Assembly: GCF_001468265.1 (NCBI RefSeq)
Contig: NZ_LNRZ01000005.1
Span: forward strand, 248,001-312,000
Length of the DNA stretch: 64,000 nt
Reading direction: 5' to 3'
Origin: Sphingopyxis sp. H050
Lineage (GTDB): Bacteria; Pseudomonadota; Alphaproteobacteria; Sphingomonadales; Sphingomonadaceae
Below the pieces are notes generated by a model. It made no database searches and was not told the DNA's origin. It saw only the letters and a program-made list of their open reading frames with translations. Each line of letters starts with the position of its first letter. Within the stretch, counting starts at the first letter, position 1. Below, one piece after another: positions 8,435 through 16,994 of this stretch. A program made the translations under genes and the position numbers.

Positions 8435-10036
8435 ATGACTGACCTGCACCTTCATCCGTCGCTGCGCGAGCCCGCGCAAACGTCCAAGGCCTGGCCGTTC
8501 GAGGAAGCGCGCAAGCTGATCAAACGCTATCCCGACGGCAAGCCCGGCGGCGAAGCGGTGCTGTTCGAGACCGGCTATGGCCCCTCGGGCCTGCCGCATA
8601 TCGGCACCTTCAACGAAGTGCTCCGCACGACGATGGTCCGCCGCGCCTATGAGGCGCTGACCGGCGGCGCGCCGACGCGCCTCGTCGCGTTCAGCGACGA
8701 CATGGACGGGCTGCGCAAGGTGCCCGACAATGTGCCGCAGAAGGAGATGCTCGCGGCGCATCTCGGCAAGCCGCTGACCGACATTCCCGATCCGTTCGGA
8801 AAATATGAAAGTTTCGCGCATCATAACAATGCGATGCTGCGCGAGTTTCTCGACCGGTTCGGTTTCGACTATGAATTCGTCAGCTCGACCGAGCGTTACA
8901 AGTCGGGCGCGTTCGACGAGGCGCTGAAGAATGTCCTGCGTCATAATCAGGATATTCTCGACATCATGTTGCCGACGCTGCGCGCCGAGCGCGCCGCGAC
9001 CTATTCGCCGATCCTGCCGGTGAGCCCCAAGTCGGGGATCGTGCTGCAGGTGCCGGTGTCGGTGGTCGATGCCGACGCGGGCCTCGTGTCGTTTGAGGAT
9101 GAGGGTGAGACGATCACGCACAGCATTCTCGGCGGCGGCGCGAAGCTGCAGTGGAAGGTCGACTGGGCGATGCGCTGGGTCGCGCTCGGCGTCGATTACG
9201 AGATGTACGGCAAGGACCTGACCGATAGCGGCGTGCAGTCGGGCAAGATCGCGCGCGCGCTGGGCGGGCAGAAGCCCGAGGGGCTGATCTACGAAATGTT
9301 CCTCGACGAAAAGGGCGAGAAGATTTCGAAGTCGAAGGGCAATGGCCTGAGCCTCGAGCAATGGCTGAGCTATGGCAGCGAGGAGAGCCTGGCCTTTTTC
9401 GCGTATCGCGAGCCCAAGGCGGCGAAGCAGCTCCACATCGGCGTGATCCCCAAGGCGGTCGACGAATATCTGCAGATGCGCGGCAATTATCCGGCGCAGG
9501 AGCCCGACAAGAAGCTCGGCAATCCCGTGCACCACGTCCATGTCGCGCGCGGTGAGGATATGCCCTCGGCCGAACTGCCGGTGACCTTCGGGCTGCTGCT
9601 CAACCTCGTGGGGGTGATGGGCGCCGACGCGTCGAAGGAGCAGATCTGGCGCTACCTCGGCCAATATGTCGAGGGCGCGAATGCGGAGAGCTATCCCGAG
9701 CTCGACCGGCTGATCGACAATGCGATGGCGTATAACCGCGATTATGTCGCGCCGACGCTCAAGCGCCGCAAGCCGCAGGGCGGTGAAGCCGCCGCGCTCG
9801 CCGAACTCGACGCGAAGCTCGCGGCGCTGCCCGCCGATGCGTCGGCCGACGACATCCAGAATATCGTGTACGAGATCGGCAAGAACGAAGTCTATGGCTT
9901 TGAAAACCTGCGCGACTGGTTCAAGGCGCTTTACGAGACCTTGCTCGGGTCGAGTGCCGGACCGCGCATGGGCAGCTTCATCGCGCTGTTCGGGATCGAC
10001 AATACGCGGCGGCTGATCGCCGAGGCGCTGGCATAG
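8435..10036 (+). CDS. lysK: lysyl-tRNA synthetase, class I
   Basis: A 533-residue class I LysRS, the archaeal-type enzyme that many alphaproteobacteria use instead of class II LysS. The ATP-binding HIGH motif is PHIGTFNE and the KMSKS motif is KISKSKGNG. YGPSGLPHIG and FSDDMDGLRKVPDN are characteristic of the family. Met at 8423 (MARAM) would add four residues; 8435 (MTDLHLHPSL) is preferred, but neither has a strong Shine-Dalgarno. The DUF3291 gene follows 11 bases downstream. Confidence 0.95.
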   Translation: MTDLHLHPSLREPAQTSKAWPFEEARKLIKRYPDGKPGGEAVLFETGYGPSGLPHIGTFNEVLRTTMVRRAYEALTGGAPTRLVAFSDDMDGLRKVPDNVPQKEMLAAHLGKPLTDIPDPFGKYESFAHHNNAMLREFLDRFGFDYEFVSSTERYKSGAFDEALKNVLRHNQDILDIMLPTLRAERAATYSPILPVSPKSGIVLQVPVSVVDADAGLVSFEDEGETITHSILGGGAKLQWKVDWAMRWVALGVDYEMYGKDLTDSGVQSGKIARALGGQKPEGLIYEMFLDEKGEKISKSKGNGLSLEQWLSYGSEESLAFFAYREPKAAKQLHIGVIPKAVDEYLQMRGNYPAQEPDKKLGNPVHHVHVARGEDMPSAELPVTFGLLLNLVGVMGADASKEQIWRYLGQYVEGANAESYPELDRLIDNAMAYNRDYVAPTLKRRKPQGGEAAALAELDAKLAALPADASADDIQNIVYEIGKNEVYGFENLRDWFKALYETLLGSSAGPRMGSFIALFGIDNTRRLIAEALA

Positions 10037-10047
10037 GGAAGACGGGC

Positions 10048-10533
10048 ATGGCGGCTTACGAACTGGCGCAGATGAACATCGCGCGCTTCCGCCTGCCCGC
10101 CGACCATGTCGCGAACCGCGACTTCATGGCGGCGCTCGACGGGGTCAACGCGATCGCCGAGGCGAGCGACGGCTTTATCTGGCGGCTGACCGGCGAGGGC
10201 AACGACGCGACCGACGTCGCCGTGACCGACGACCCGCTGGTCATCCCGAACATGTCGGTGTGGCGCGACCTCGATGCGTTGGCCGCCTTTGTCTATCGCC
10301 AGCCCGAGCATCTTTCGATCATGCGGCGGCGCAAGGAATGGTTCGACCATATCGCCGTCTATCAGGTGCTCTGGTGGGTGCCCGCGGGCCATCGTCCGAC
10401 GGTGGTGGAAGGGATGGAACGGCTTGCGATGCTCGAAACGAGCGGGCCGGGTCCCGAAGCCTTCACCTTCAAGCAGCCGTTCGCGGCGCCCGATGGCACG
10501 CCGGCCCTGCCGGTTCAGGACGAATGCGCGTGA
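10048..10533 (+). CDS. DUF3291 domain protein
   Basis: A 161-residue protein matching the DUF3291 pattern: an N-terminal YELAQMNIARFRLPADH, central DGFIWRL, VIPNMSVWRDLDALAAFVYR and RRRKEWFDH. The fold resembles ferredoxin-like ABM monooxygenase domains, but no biochemical role is established. It begins 11 bases after lysK and overlaps the asparaginase gene by 10 bases, so the three genes are probably co-transcribed. Confidence 0.85.
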   Translation: MAAYELAQMNIARFRLPADHVANRDFMAALDGVNAIAEASDGFIWRLTGEGNDATDVAVTDDPLVIPNMSVWRDLDALAAFVYRQPEHLSIMRRRKEWFDHIAVYQVLWWVPAGHRPTVVEGMERLAMLETSGPGPEAFTFKQPFAAPDGTPALPVQDECA

Positions 10534-11015
10534 TCGAGATTTTCACCACCGGCGGGACGATCGACAAGGTCTATTTCGATGCTTTGTCGGAATATCAGGT
10601 GGGGCCGACCGCGCTGCCCGACCTGCTCCGCGAGAATAATGTCCATATCCCGCACCGCGTGACACAGCTGATGCGCAAGGACAGCCTCGAGTTGACCGAC
10701 GCGGACCGGGAGACGATCCGCGCCGCGGTGGCGGCAAGCGATGCCTCGCGCATCCTCGTCACCCACGGGACCGACACGATGCCGGTCACCGGGCGGGTCC
10801 TTGCGGGGATTGCGGGCAAGACGATCGTGATGACCGGCGCGATGCAGCCCGCATCGGTGCGCGCGAGCGACGCCGAATTCAACGTCGGCTTCGCACTCGC
10901 CGCGGTGCAGACGCTGCCGCCGGGTGTCTATATCGCAATGAACGGGATGATCTTCGATCCCGCCACCACGGTGAAGGATCGCGCCGGATCGCGGTTCGTA
11001 TCGAATCCCGAATAA
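10524..11015 (+). CDS. short asparaginase-domain protein
   Basis: A 163-residue protein equivalent to the N-terminal domain of L-asparaginase. The first catalytic threonine lies in FTTGGTIDK (Thr12) and the second in VTHGTDTM (Thr83, Asp84). The lysine region MTGAMQPASVRASDAEFN is also present. The C-terminal domain of the usual ~330-residue enzyme is absent, without any frameshift, and the stop is followed by the buf promoter. Such single-domain proteins are known among proteobacteria; whether they hydrolyse asparagine is unclear. The ATG at 10524 overlaps the DUF3291 stop. Confidence 0.85.
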   Translation: MRVIEIFTTGGTIDKVYFDALSEYQVGPTALPDLLRENNVHIPHRVTQLMRKDSLELTDADRETIRAAVAASDASRILVTHGTDTMPVTGRVLAGIAGKTIVMTGAMQPASVRASDAEFNVGFALAAVQTLPPGVYIAMNGMIFDPATTVKDRAGSRFVSNPE

Positions 11016-11027
11016 AGCCGCGCGCGC

Positions 11028-11053
11028 GTAACCTTTGACCGTTCCCGCCGAAT
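11028..11053 (+). promoter_or_regulatory. candidate SigF-type promoter of the bufferin cassette
   Basis: GTAACC at 11028-11033 and CGAAT at 11049-11053 are separated by 15 bases. As I recall it, the Caulobacter SigF consensus is GTAAC, a 16-base gap, then CGAA, which this matches exactly. SigF controls metal-stress genes including buf operons there. The element lies 48 bases upstream of the bufA ATG. The match is seen directly; the sigma factor assignment is inferred. Confidence 0.55.
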
Positions 11054-11100
11054 AACAGCGTGGAGGCCATGGAGCCTCACCACTGTCTTCGGAGGATATC

Positions 11101-11385
11101 ATGACCAACAACAAATTCGCGGCCGCCATCGCCGCTTCGGCTACCGCCCTCGCACTTGCCGGCGCAGCCATGGCCGCCCCCGCTCCCGCGGGCAGCTCGG
11201 GCGCTGCCATCAGCGCCAAGGACACCGTGCATTGCTATGGCGTAAACAGCTGCAAGGGCACCGCCGACTGCAAGACCGCCTCGCACGAGTGCAAGGGCCA
11301 GAACGAATGCAAGGGCCATGGCTTCAAGGCGGTCGCCGCCGGCAAGTGCCTGTCGGACGGCGGCGTCATCGGCGACATCGGCTGA
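11101..11385 (+). CDS. bufA1: bufferin-type copper RiPP precursor (DUF2282, BufA1)
   Basis: A 94-residue DUF2282 protein. Residues 1-26 form a Sec signal peptide ending AGAAMAA. The rest is a lysine/cysteine-rich core with cysteines at 45, 51, 57, 64, 70 and 83 in repeated CKG-type spacing ([21 protein letters not shown]). Bufferins are ribosomally made peptides whose cysteines are converted to thiooxazoles by a DUF692 (MNIO) enzyme with a DUF2063 partner, and the product binds copper in the periplasm. Both partner genes follow directly. GGAGG lies five bases before the ATG. Confidence 0.88.
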   Translation: MTNNKFAAAIAASATALALAGAAMAAPAPAGSSGAAISAKDTVHCYGVNSCKGTADCKTASHECKGQNECKGHGFKAVAAGKCLSDGGVIGDIG

Positions 11386-11394
11386 TCGTTTCGC

Positions 11395-11426
11395 TTCCCG
11401 GGCCGCGCTTCGTCGCGGCCCGGGAA
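11395..11426 (+). promoter_or_regulatory. perfect hairpin between bufA and bufB
   Basis: A 13-bp perfect stem (TTCCCGGGCCGCG with CGCGGCCCGGGAA) around a CTTCGT loop begins 10 bases after the bufA stop. It is not followed by a T-run, so it is unlikely to be a full intrinsic terminator. A stabiliser or partial attenuator giving more bufA than bufBC transcript is the likely role. Confidence 0.7.
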
Positions 11427-11439
11427 GAATTCCCTCACG

Positions 11440-11505
11440 AGCTGCCCCGGCGCCAGCAGCTGCGAAGGTCAGGACTTCAAGCAGCGAGCGGCCGGCAAAG
11501 GCCTG
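11440..11505 (+). pseudogene. degenerate second copy of the bufA cysteine core
   Basis: These 22 codons lie in the same frame as bufA, downstream of its TGA and of the hairpin. They read SCPGASSCEGQDFK then QRAAGKGL and align without gaps to bufA residues 63-84, with 11 of 22 identical: Cys, Gly, Cys, Gly, Phe, Lys, Ala, Ala, Gly, Lys and Leu. No ATG precedes them in frame. They are probably the remnant of a duplicated core or of a second precursor gene; expression would need stop-codon readthrough. Confidence 0.5.
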
Positions 11506-11546
11506 ATCCACCTGCCAAGTCTTCCCGTTAGGGGGCGAAGGATGAC

Positions 11547-12392
11547 ATGACCGAAAGCAAGACCGCGCCGTCGCCGGGTTTCGGCCTTGGCCTCCGCCCC
11601 GACCATTATTCCGAATTTCTCGCCCGGCCGCAGCGGGTCGAATGGCTCGAGATCATTTCCGAAAATTACATGGTGCCCGGCGGCAAGCCGCGGGCGATGC
11701 TTGACGCGATCCGCGCCGATTATCCGATGGTCATGCACGGCGTGTCGCTGTCGATCGGGTCGGACGAGCCGCTCGACCTGGACTATCTGGCGGAGCTCAA
11801 GGCGCTGGAGCGGCGGGTCGAACCCTTGTGGATTTCGGATCATCTCTGCTGGACCGGCATCAACGCCCACAACACGCACGACCTCCTGCCGCTCCCTTAT
11901 GATGCGCCCGCGCTCGATTGCGTCGTTGATAATATCGCCCGGGTGCAGGACTATCTCGGTCGGCGCATCCTGATCGAGAATCCGTCCTCCTATGTGACCT
12001 TCCGCTCGTCGGATCGCAGCGAATGGGATTTCCTCGCCGAAATGGCCGAGCGCGCAGATTGCCTGCTGCTGCTCGACGTCAACAATATCTATGTCAGCGC
12101 GCGCAATCACGGCTTCGACCCGCTCGACTATCTCGCAGGGCTTCCCGGCGATCGCATCCAGCAGATCCATCTCGCGGGGCACAGCGACATGGGCGATTAT
12201 GTTATCGACACGCACGATGCCGACGTCTGCGACGCGGTGTGGGAGCTGTATTCGCAAGCGATCGCGATGTTCGGCCCCGTCGCGACGATGATCGAGCGCG
12301 ACGACGATATTCCGCCGCTAGGGCAGGTAATCGCCGAACTCGACCGCGCCCGGGCGCTTGCTGAGACCGCGCTGGAGCCGGTGCATGCCTGA
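11547..12392 (+). CDS. bufB: bufferin maturation enzyme, DUF692/MNIO family
   Basis: A 281-residue TIM-barrel protein of the multinuclear non-heme iron oxidase family. It begins [15 protein letters not shown] and carries the metal-ligand motifs [49 protein letters not shown] and IERDDDIP. In bufferin biosynthesis this enzyme converts core cysteines of BufA. Its start follows a GGGGGCGAAGG tract, and the stop overlaps bufC by eight bases. Confidence 0.92.
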   Translation: MTESKTAPSPGFGLGLRPDHYSEFLARPQRVEWLEIISENYMVPGGKPRAMLDAIRADYPMVMHGVSLSIGSDEPLDLDYLAELKALERRVEPLWISDHLCWTGINAHNTHDLLPLPYDAPALDCVVDNIARVQDYLGRRILIENPSSYVTFRSSDRSEWDFLAEMAERADCLLLLDVNNIYVSARNHGFDPLDYLAGLPGDRIQQIHLAGHSDMGDYVIDTHDADVCDAVWELYSQAIAMFGPVATMIERDDDIPPLGQVIAELDRARALAETALEPVHA

Positions 12393-13155
12393 AACACTAC
12401 GCGAGGTTCAGCAGCGATTTCTCGCCGCGATCATCGCGGGCGACGCCGGGGCCGAGGCGCTGATCGTCGACGATGCGCGCGTCGGTGCGCGCAAACGGCT
12501 GGGCATCTATCGCAACAATTACCGCGCAAGCCTGATCGGCGTGCTGTCGGATCATTTCGAGCGGCTGCACGCCTATCTGGGCGATGAGCAGTTCGATAAT
12601 GTCGCAGGCGCCTATTTAGCCGCGAACCCGTCGACGACGCGGAGCCTGCGCTATTATGGCGGCGCGTTTCCCGCATTTCTGGCCCGGCATTTTCCCGGTG
12701 ACGGCGAACTCGCGGAGCTGGCGGCGATCGACTGGGCGCTGCGCTCCGCGTTCGACGCACCCGATACCCCGGTGCTCGACGCCGCCAGGGTTGGCCAACT
12801 CGGGGACGCATGGATCGAGCAGCCGCTAACCCTTCATCCCGCAGCGCAGCTCCTTGCCATGCATTTCAACAGCGCGGCGATCTGGAGCGCGCTCGACGCG
12901 GAGCACCATCCGCCCGCGCCAGTGGCGTTCGCCGAGCCGGTGAGCTTGCTCGTCTGGCGCAATTGTCAGCAGACGAAGTTTCGCAGCCTGTCGGTCCCCG
13001 AAGCCGCCGCGCTTTCGCTTTTGGCGGGGGGTGCGAGCTTTGCCGCGCTCAGCGCCGATGTGATCGAACGGGTCGGCGAAGCGGCTGCGATGGAAGAGCT
13101 GGCTGCCCGGCTGGGCCAGTGGCTTGCCGACGGCGTGCTGGCGCTTGCCGGTTAA
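12385..13155 (+). CDS. bufC: bufferin maturation partner, DUF2063 family
   Basis: A 256-residue protein with the DUF2063 (putative DNA-binding domain, HvfC/BufC) N-terminus: [15 protein letters not shown], then [30 protein letters not shown]. In the bufferin pathway the partner acts as a RiPP recognition element that delivers precursor to the MNIO enzyme. It overlaps bufB, and a longer in-frame extension inside bufB was rejected. The stop overlaps the convergent desaturase gene by four bases. Confidence 0.9.
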   Translation: MPETLREVQQRFLAAIIAGDAGAEALIVDDARVGARKRLGIYRNNYRASLIGVLSDHFERLHAYLGDEQFDNVAGAYLAANPSTTRSLRYYGGAFPAFLARHFPGDGELAELAAIDWALRSAFDAPDTPVLDAARVGQLGDAWIEQPLTLHPAAQLLAMHFNSAAIWSALDAEHHPPAPVAFAEPVSLLVWRNCQQTKFRSLSVPEAAALSLLAGGASFAALSADVIERVGEAAAMEELAARLGQWLADGVLALAG

Positions 13156-14195
13156 CCGCGCGCCGTAACCTGCCGCAGCACGGCGGCATAGGTGGGCGCG
13201 ATCGTCATCGCGTCATGCTTGCCCTGCCGGCCCAGCATCTCATGCACCGCGCGCAGGCGATAGCAGGGGACGCCCATGAACAGATGATGCTCGGCGTGAT
13301 AATTCACCCAATATGGAGCGACCGTCGCGCGGGCGATCCAGCCCGCATAGGTCGTGCGGGCATGGGTGAACGGATCGTCGCTGCCCGTCGTGGTGCAGGC
13401 ATGTTCGGCAATGTTGCGGATACGCAGGTAGAGCTGAAAGGTCGTCGCGAGCCCCGCGAGCCAGAGCAAGTACGGCGTCCACCCATAGAGCGCGAGCGAC
13501 GCGGCGAGCAGCACGGCCTGTATCACGAGGAAACGTCCGACCGCGCGCGTCACCGCCATCGCGCCCGCGACGTCGATCGTCGGTGACGTCATGCCGTCGT
13601 CGGACTGCTTGTTGAACGGCGTTCCGGCCCTGGTGCTGGCGCCTTTTGCCTGGGGCCCCTTGTCAGCCTGTTCGCCGCGGCGCATCGCCTGAAGGCCTTT
13701 GAGCGCGAATCCGAACTGCGCCGCCCGCTGCTTGACGAACGTCTGCCCGGTCAGATCGCGCAGCGCCTTGCGCCAAAGGCTCGCGCGCGCCGTCGGGAAG
13801 GGCTTCGACAGCGACAGGTCGGGATCCTCGGGCTGCTGCGTGAATTTGTGATGCTGCAGGTGATAGGTGCGGTAAGCGATCAGATCCGACCCGACCGCGG
13901 CGCCGGTAAGCCATTGGCCGAGGAAATTATTCACCTTTCTATTCGGATGCAGCAGGCCGTGCGCGGCCTCGTGCATCAGGATCGCGAGGCCGAGCTGGCG
14001 CCCGCCGACCAGCACGATCGCAAGGAGCCACGCCGCCGGATGGCCGCTCCACGCCGCAAGCCCGACCGCGGCGATGCTGACAATCCACGCATGCGCGACG
14101 AGCCAAGGGCCGTGCCAGCGCGATGCGGTGGTGATCGCGCGCCATGCGTCGCGGTCGAAAAAGCGGTCGGGAGGCAACAGGCGCACGGCGGACAT
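13152..14195 (-). CDS. fatty acid desaturase family protein
   Basis: A 347-residue membrane di-iron desaturase/hydroxylase. The histidine boxes are HEAAHG (75-79), HLQHH (112-116) and YHAEHH in the C-terminal third, with transmembrane segments near 32-65 and 225-265. A polar stretch of about 35 residues after LQAMRRGEQ lies between the second box and the second membrane pair. The substrate (fatty acid, carotenoid or hydrocarbon) cannot be told from sequence. The start at 14195 was chosen because the 113 codons upstream do not resemble the family. Confidence 0.88.
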   Translation of the reverse strand: MSAVRLLPPDRFFDRDAWRAITTASRWHGPWLVAHAWIVSIAAVGLAAWSGHPAAWLLAIVLVGGRQLGLAILMHEAAHGLLHPNRKVNNFLGQWLTGAAVGSDLIAYRTYHLQHHKFTQQPEDPDLSLSKPFPTARASLWRKALRDLTGQTFVKQRAAQFGFALKGLQAMRRGEQADKGPQAKGASTRAGTPFNKQSDDGMTSPTIDVAGAMAVTRAVGRFLVIQAVLLAASLALYGWTPYLLWLAGLATTFQLYLRIRNIAEHACTTTGSDDPFTHARTTYAGWIARATVAPYWVNYHAEHHLFMGVPCYRLRAVHEMLGRQGKHDAMTIAPTYAAVLRQVTARG

Positions 14196-14408
14196 GCGCC
14201 ACCCTAACCCGTTGCGAAGCGAAACCCAACCCCTTCCGTTATGGCACAGAAACGGCGGCATCGGCGGGGCGGCGGTAAGGATTTGGAAACCCCTTCCCGA
14301 CACAGGATGGCGCCTCGACCAGACGGAAAGATTGAGCGAAATTTGGGGATAAAGCGGAACCTGGCCGGACCGGGAGCGCGCGGCTTGCCGGATAGCGAAC
14401 CGCTGCTC

Positions 14409-16988
14409 ATGACGCCCCAATTCGTCACCCGCATGATGCGCGTCGCGCAGTTGTGGCACTATGTGCTCATCGCCCGTGCGCTCGCGTTCTTCGCCTTTGC
14501 CTTCTTTCCCGGCGTTGACGGATTCCTGGGCCATCCGTCGCAGTGGATCGCGATGGCGGCGGGTCTGGGCTGCGACCTGGTGCTTACGGTGTTCGGCCAG
14601 CTTTCGCGGCGTCCGCAGGCGCTTTCCGCCGATCGGGCGCCGATGGCGCTGTCTGTCTGCTTCGCGTTGATCGTCGTCGGGACGATGCTGTCATCGGCCG
14701 GCACCTTCGCCGCGGTGGCGGTTCATGACGGGCGCTTCTATTTCGACTCCTTCTCGTCGATCCAGCTTGGCGCGATCCTCGTCGCCGCGTCGGCGGTGGC
14801 AATTGCGCGACCGGCTTTCTTTGCCTTCGCCGGCGCGACCGCGGTGGGCGGGGCGATCGGCATCGCGTCCTGGCCCTTCGGTGTCGCGGGACTTGTCTTC
14901 CTGGGGCTATTGATCGTGATGATGCGCGAGGATGTCCGGCACCAGCGCCGGGCGACGCGGGCCAAGCGGCTGTCGATCAGCGAGCAGCAGCGCGCGCTCG
15001 GTCTGATGCGCGATTTCGAGCGCGCAGGCCGCGGCTGGTTCTGGGAGACCGACCGCAGCGGGTATCTCGTCTATATTTCGCCGACGGTCGCGGCAAAACT
15101 CGACCTGCCGATGGCGGAGATTCTCGGTCGGCCTTTCACCGCTATCATCCGCAAGCGCCTCGGCGACGACGACCGTGAGGAGCGCACGCTGGGCTTCAGC
15201 CTCTCGTCGCGGACGCCATTCAATGAACTGACGGTGCGCGCGGCGGTGCCGGGCGACGAGCGCTGGTGGTCGATCTCGGGCCACCCGATCAGCGACGAAC
15301 TCGGCAATTTCCAGGGCTTCCGCGGCAGCGGCACCGACCTGACCGACAAGAAGAGGTCGGAGCGCGAGATCAATCAGCTGGCACGGTACGACACGCTGAC
15401 CGGCCTCGCGAACCGCCTCCACATCACCGACCTGCTCGAACGCGCGCTCAAGAATCATATGGGCCAAGCACAGCCCTGCGCGCTGCTGCTGATGGACCTC
15501 GACCGTTTCAAGCAGGTGAACGACACGCTCGGGCACCCCGTGGGCGACCAGCTGCTCCAGCAGGTCGCGGGGCGGCTGACCCAGATCGTCGGCGACAAGG
15601 GGCAGGTCGGACGGCTCGGCGGCGACGAGTTCCAGATCGTGCTGCCGCAGATGACGCAGGCCGAAAAGCTGTCGGGCGTCGCCAACGCCATCATCCTGAG
15701 CCTGGCCAAGCCTTTCGCGATCGAGGGCGAGCAGGTGCGGATCGGCTCGTCGATCGGGATTGCCGTGTCGGAGGGCGGCGGCGTGACCTCGTCGGCGCTC
15801 GTCCGCAATGCCGACCTTGCCCTGTATGCAGCCAAGGATGCAGGGCGCGGCGTCTATCGCTTCTACGCCGACGCGATGCACAATCAGGCGAGCGAACGAA
15901 AGGCGATCGAAGACGCGCTGCGCGACGCGCTCGCGAAGGAGGAGCTCAAATTGCTCTACCAGCCGATCGTGGACGTCGGCAGCGAGCGCATCACCGGCTT
16001 CGAGGCGCTGATCCGCTGGCAGCGTGACGGCGGAGAAGCGATCAGCCCGGCAAAATTCATCCCCATCGCCGAGGAATCGAACCTGATCGTTCCGATCGGC
16101 GAGTGGATCATCCGCTCGGCGTGCGACGCCATCGCGAAGCTCGGCCCCGGCTACCGCGTCGCGGTCAACGTGTCGCCGCGCCAGTTCGCCAATGAGAAGC
16201 TGCCTGCGACGATTCTGAGCGCGGTCGCGGCGGCACGGATCGAACCTGCACAGCTTGAGCTGGAGATCACCGAGGGGGTGTTCCTAGACGAGAGCCCCGA
16301 AAATCTCGAAATGTTCCAGAAGCTCAAGCGCACCGGCGTCCGCTTGGCGCTCGACGATTTCGGGACCGGCTATTCGGCGCTCGGCTATCTGAAAAAAGCG
16401 CCGTTCGACAAGATCAAGATCGACCAGAGCTTCGTGCTCGGCGCCGCCGATCCCAGCAGCATGAATGCGGCGATCATCTCGTCGATCGTCGGTCTGGCGA
16501 CCGCGCTCAACATGGAAACGACCGCCGAGGGGGTCGAGACGCACGACGATCTGGCGCTGATCCGCGGGCTGGGGTGCAGCCATGTCCAAGGCTATATCTA
16601 TGGGCGTCCGATGGACCTGTCCGAGGTGCTCACGCTCCTTGGGGAAGGCGGGGGCCAAGTCGTCGCGCAGGGCTTCAAGAGCGCGCGCGAGCCGCGGGTC
16701 CGCACCTTCCGCACGATCCAGATAGAGAGCGGGGGTTACCGCTATGACGCGATCATCCGCAACATGTCGTCGGGCGGGGCGCTGATCGAGGGGTTGTGGA
16801 ATGTCCCGAGCGGCACGGTGCTGACGCTGGAATTCGCGCCCGAAATCATTCTCGACGCACAAGCGCGCTGGTCCGATAACAATCGCGTCGGCGTCCAGTT
16901 CGCGCAGGCGGTCGACATGGCGGCACTTGTCGGTCCACCCGCCGCGAAGGCCAAGCTCCTCCGTCCGCCCGTCGACCGCGCCGCCTGA
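14409..16988 (+). CDS. membrane GGDEF-EAL-PilZ cyclic-di-GMP protein
   Basis: An 859-residue protein. Residues 1-175 contain about five or six membrane segments, followed by a PAS-like domain (about 200-315), a GGDEF domain, an EAL domain and a C-terminal PilZ domain (about 760-845). The GGDEF motif is intact (GGDEF 404-408), and so is the EAL site (EALIRW from 532, with NVSPRQF, DDFGTGYS and KIDQSF), so both cyclase and phosphodiesterase activity are possible. No RxxD inhibitory site is seen before GGDEF. The PilZ region has RNMSSGGALIEG. The start at 14409 begins just before the membrane region. Confidence 0.9.
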   Translation: MTPQFVTRMMRVAQLWHYVLIARALAFFAFAFFPGVDGFLGHPSQWIAMAAGLGCDLVLTVFGQLSRRPQALSADRAPMALSVCFALIVVGTMLSSAGTFAAVAVHDGRFYFDSFSSIQLGAILVAASAVAIARPAFFAFAGATAVGGAIGIASWPFGVAGLVFLGLLIVMMREDVRHQRRATRAKRLSISEQQRALGLMRDFERAGRGWFWETDRSGYLVYISPTVAAKLDLPMAEILGRPFTAIIRKRLGDDDREERTLGFSLSSRTPFNELTVRAAVPGDERWWSISGHPISDELGNFQGFRGSGTDLTDKKRSEREINQLARYDTLTGLANRLHITDLLERALKNHMGQAQPCALLLMDLDRFKQVNDTLGHPVGDQLLQQVAGRLTQIVGDKGQVGRLGGDEFQIVLPQMTQAEKLSGVANAIILSLAKPFAIEGEQVRIGSSIGIAVSEGGGVTSSALVRNADLALYAAKDAGRGVYRFYADAMHNQASERKAIEDALRDALAKEELKLLYQPIVDVGSERITGFEALIRWQRDGGEAISPAKFIPIAEESNLIVPIGEWIIRSACDAIAKLGPGYRVAVNVSPRQFANEKLPATILSAVAAARIEPAQLELEITEGVFLDESPENLEMFQKLKRTGVRLALDDFGTGYSALGYLKKAPFDKIKIDQSFVLGAADPSSMNAAIISSIVGLATALNMETTAEGVETHDDLALIRGLGCSHVQGYIYGRPMDLSEVLTLLGEGGGQVVAQGFKSAREPRVRTFRTIQIESGGYRYDAIIRNMSSGGALIEGLWNVPSGTVLTLEFAPEIILDAQARWSDNNRVGVQFAQAVDMAALVGPPAAKAKLLRPPVDRAA

Positions 16989-16994
16989 GCCGCG

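Noticed and set aside
12810..13586. A 258-codon plus-strand open frame spanning the end of bufC and the start of the opposite desaturase
   Set aside because: It overlaps two good genes in other frames, and its sequence is repetitive Arg/Ala/Gly.
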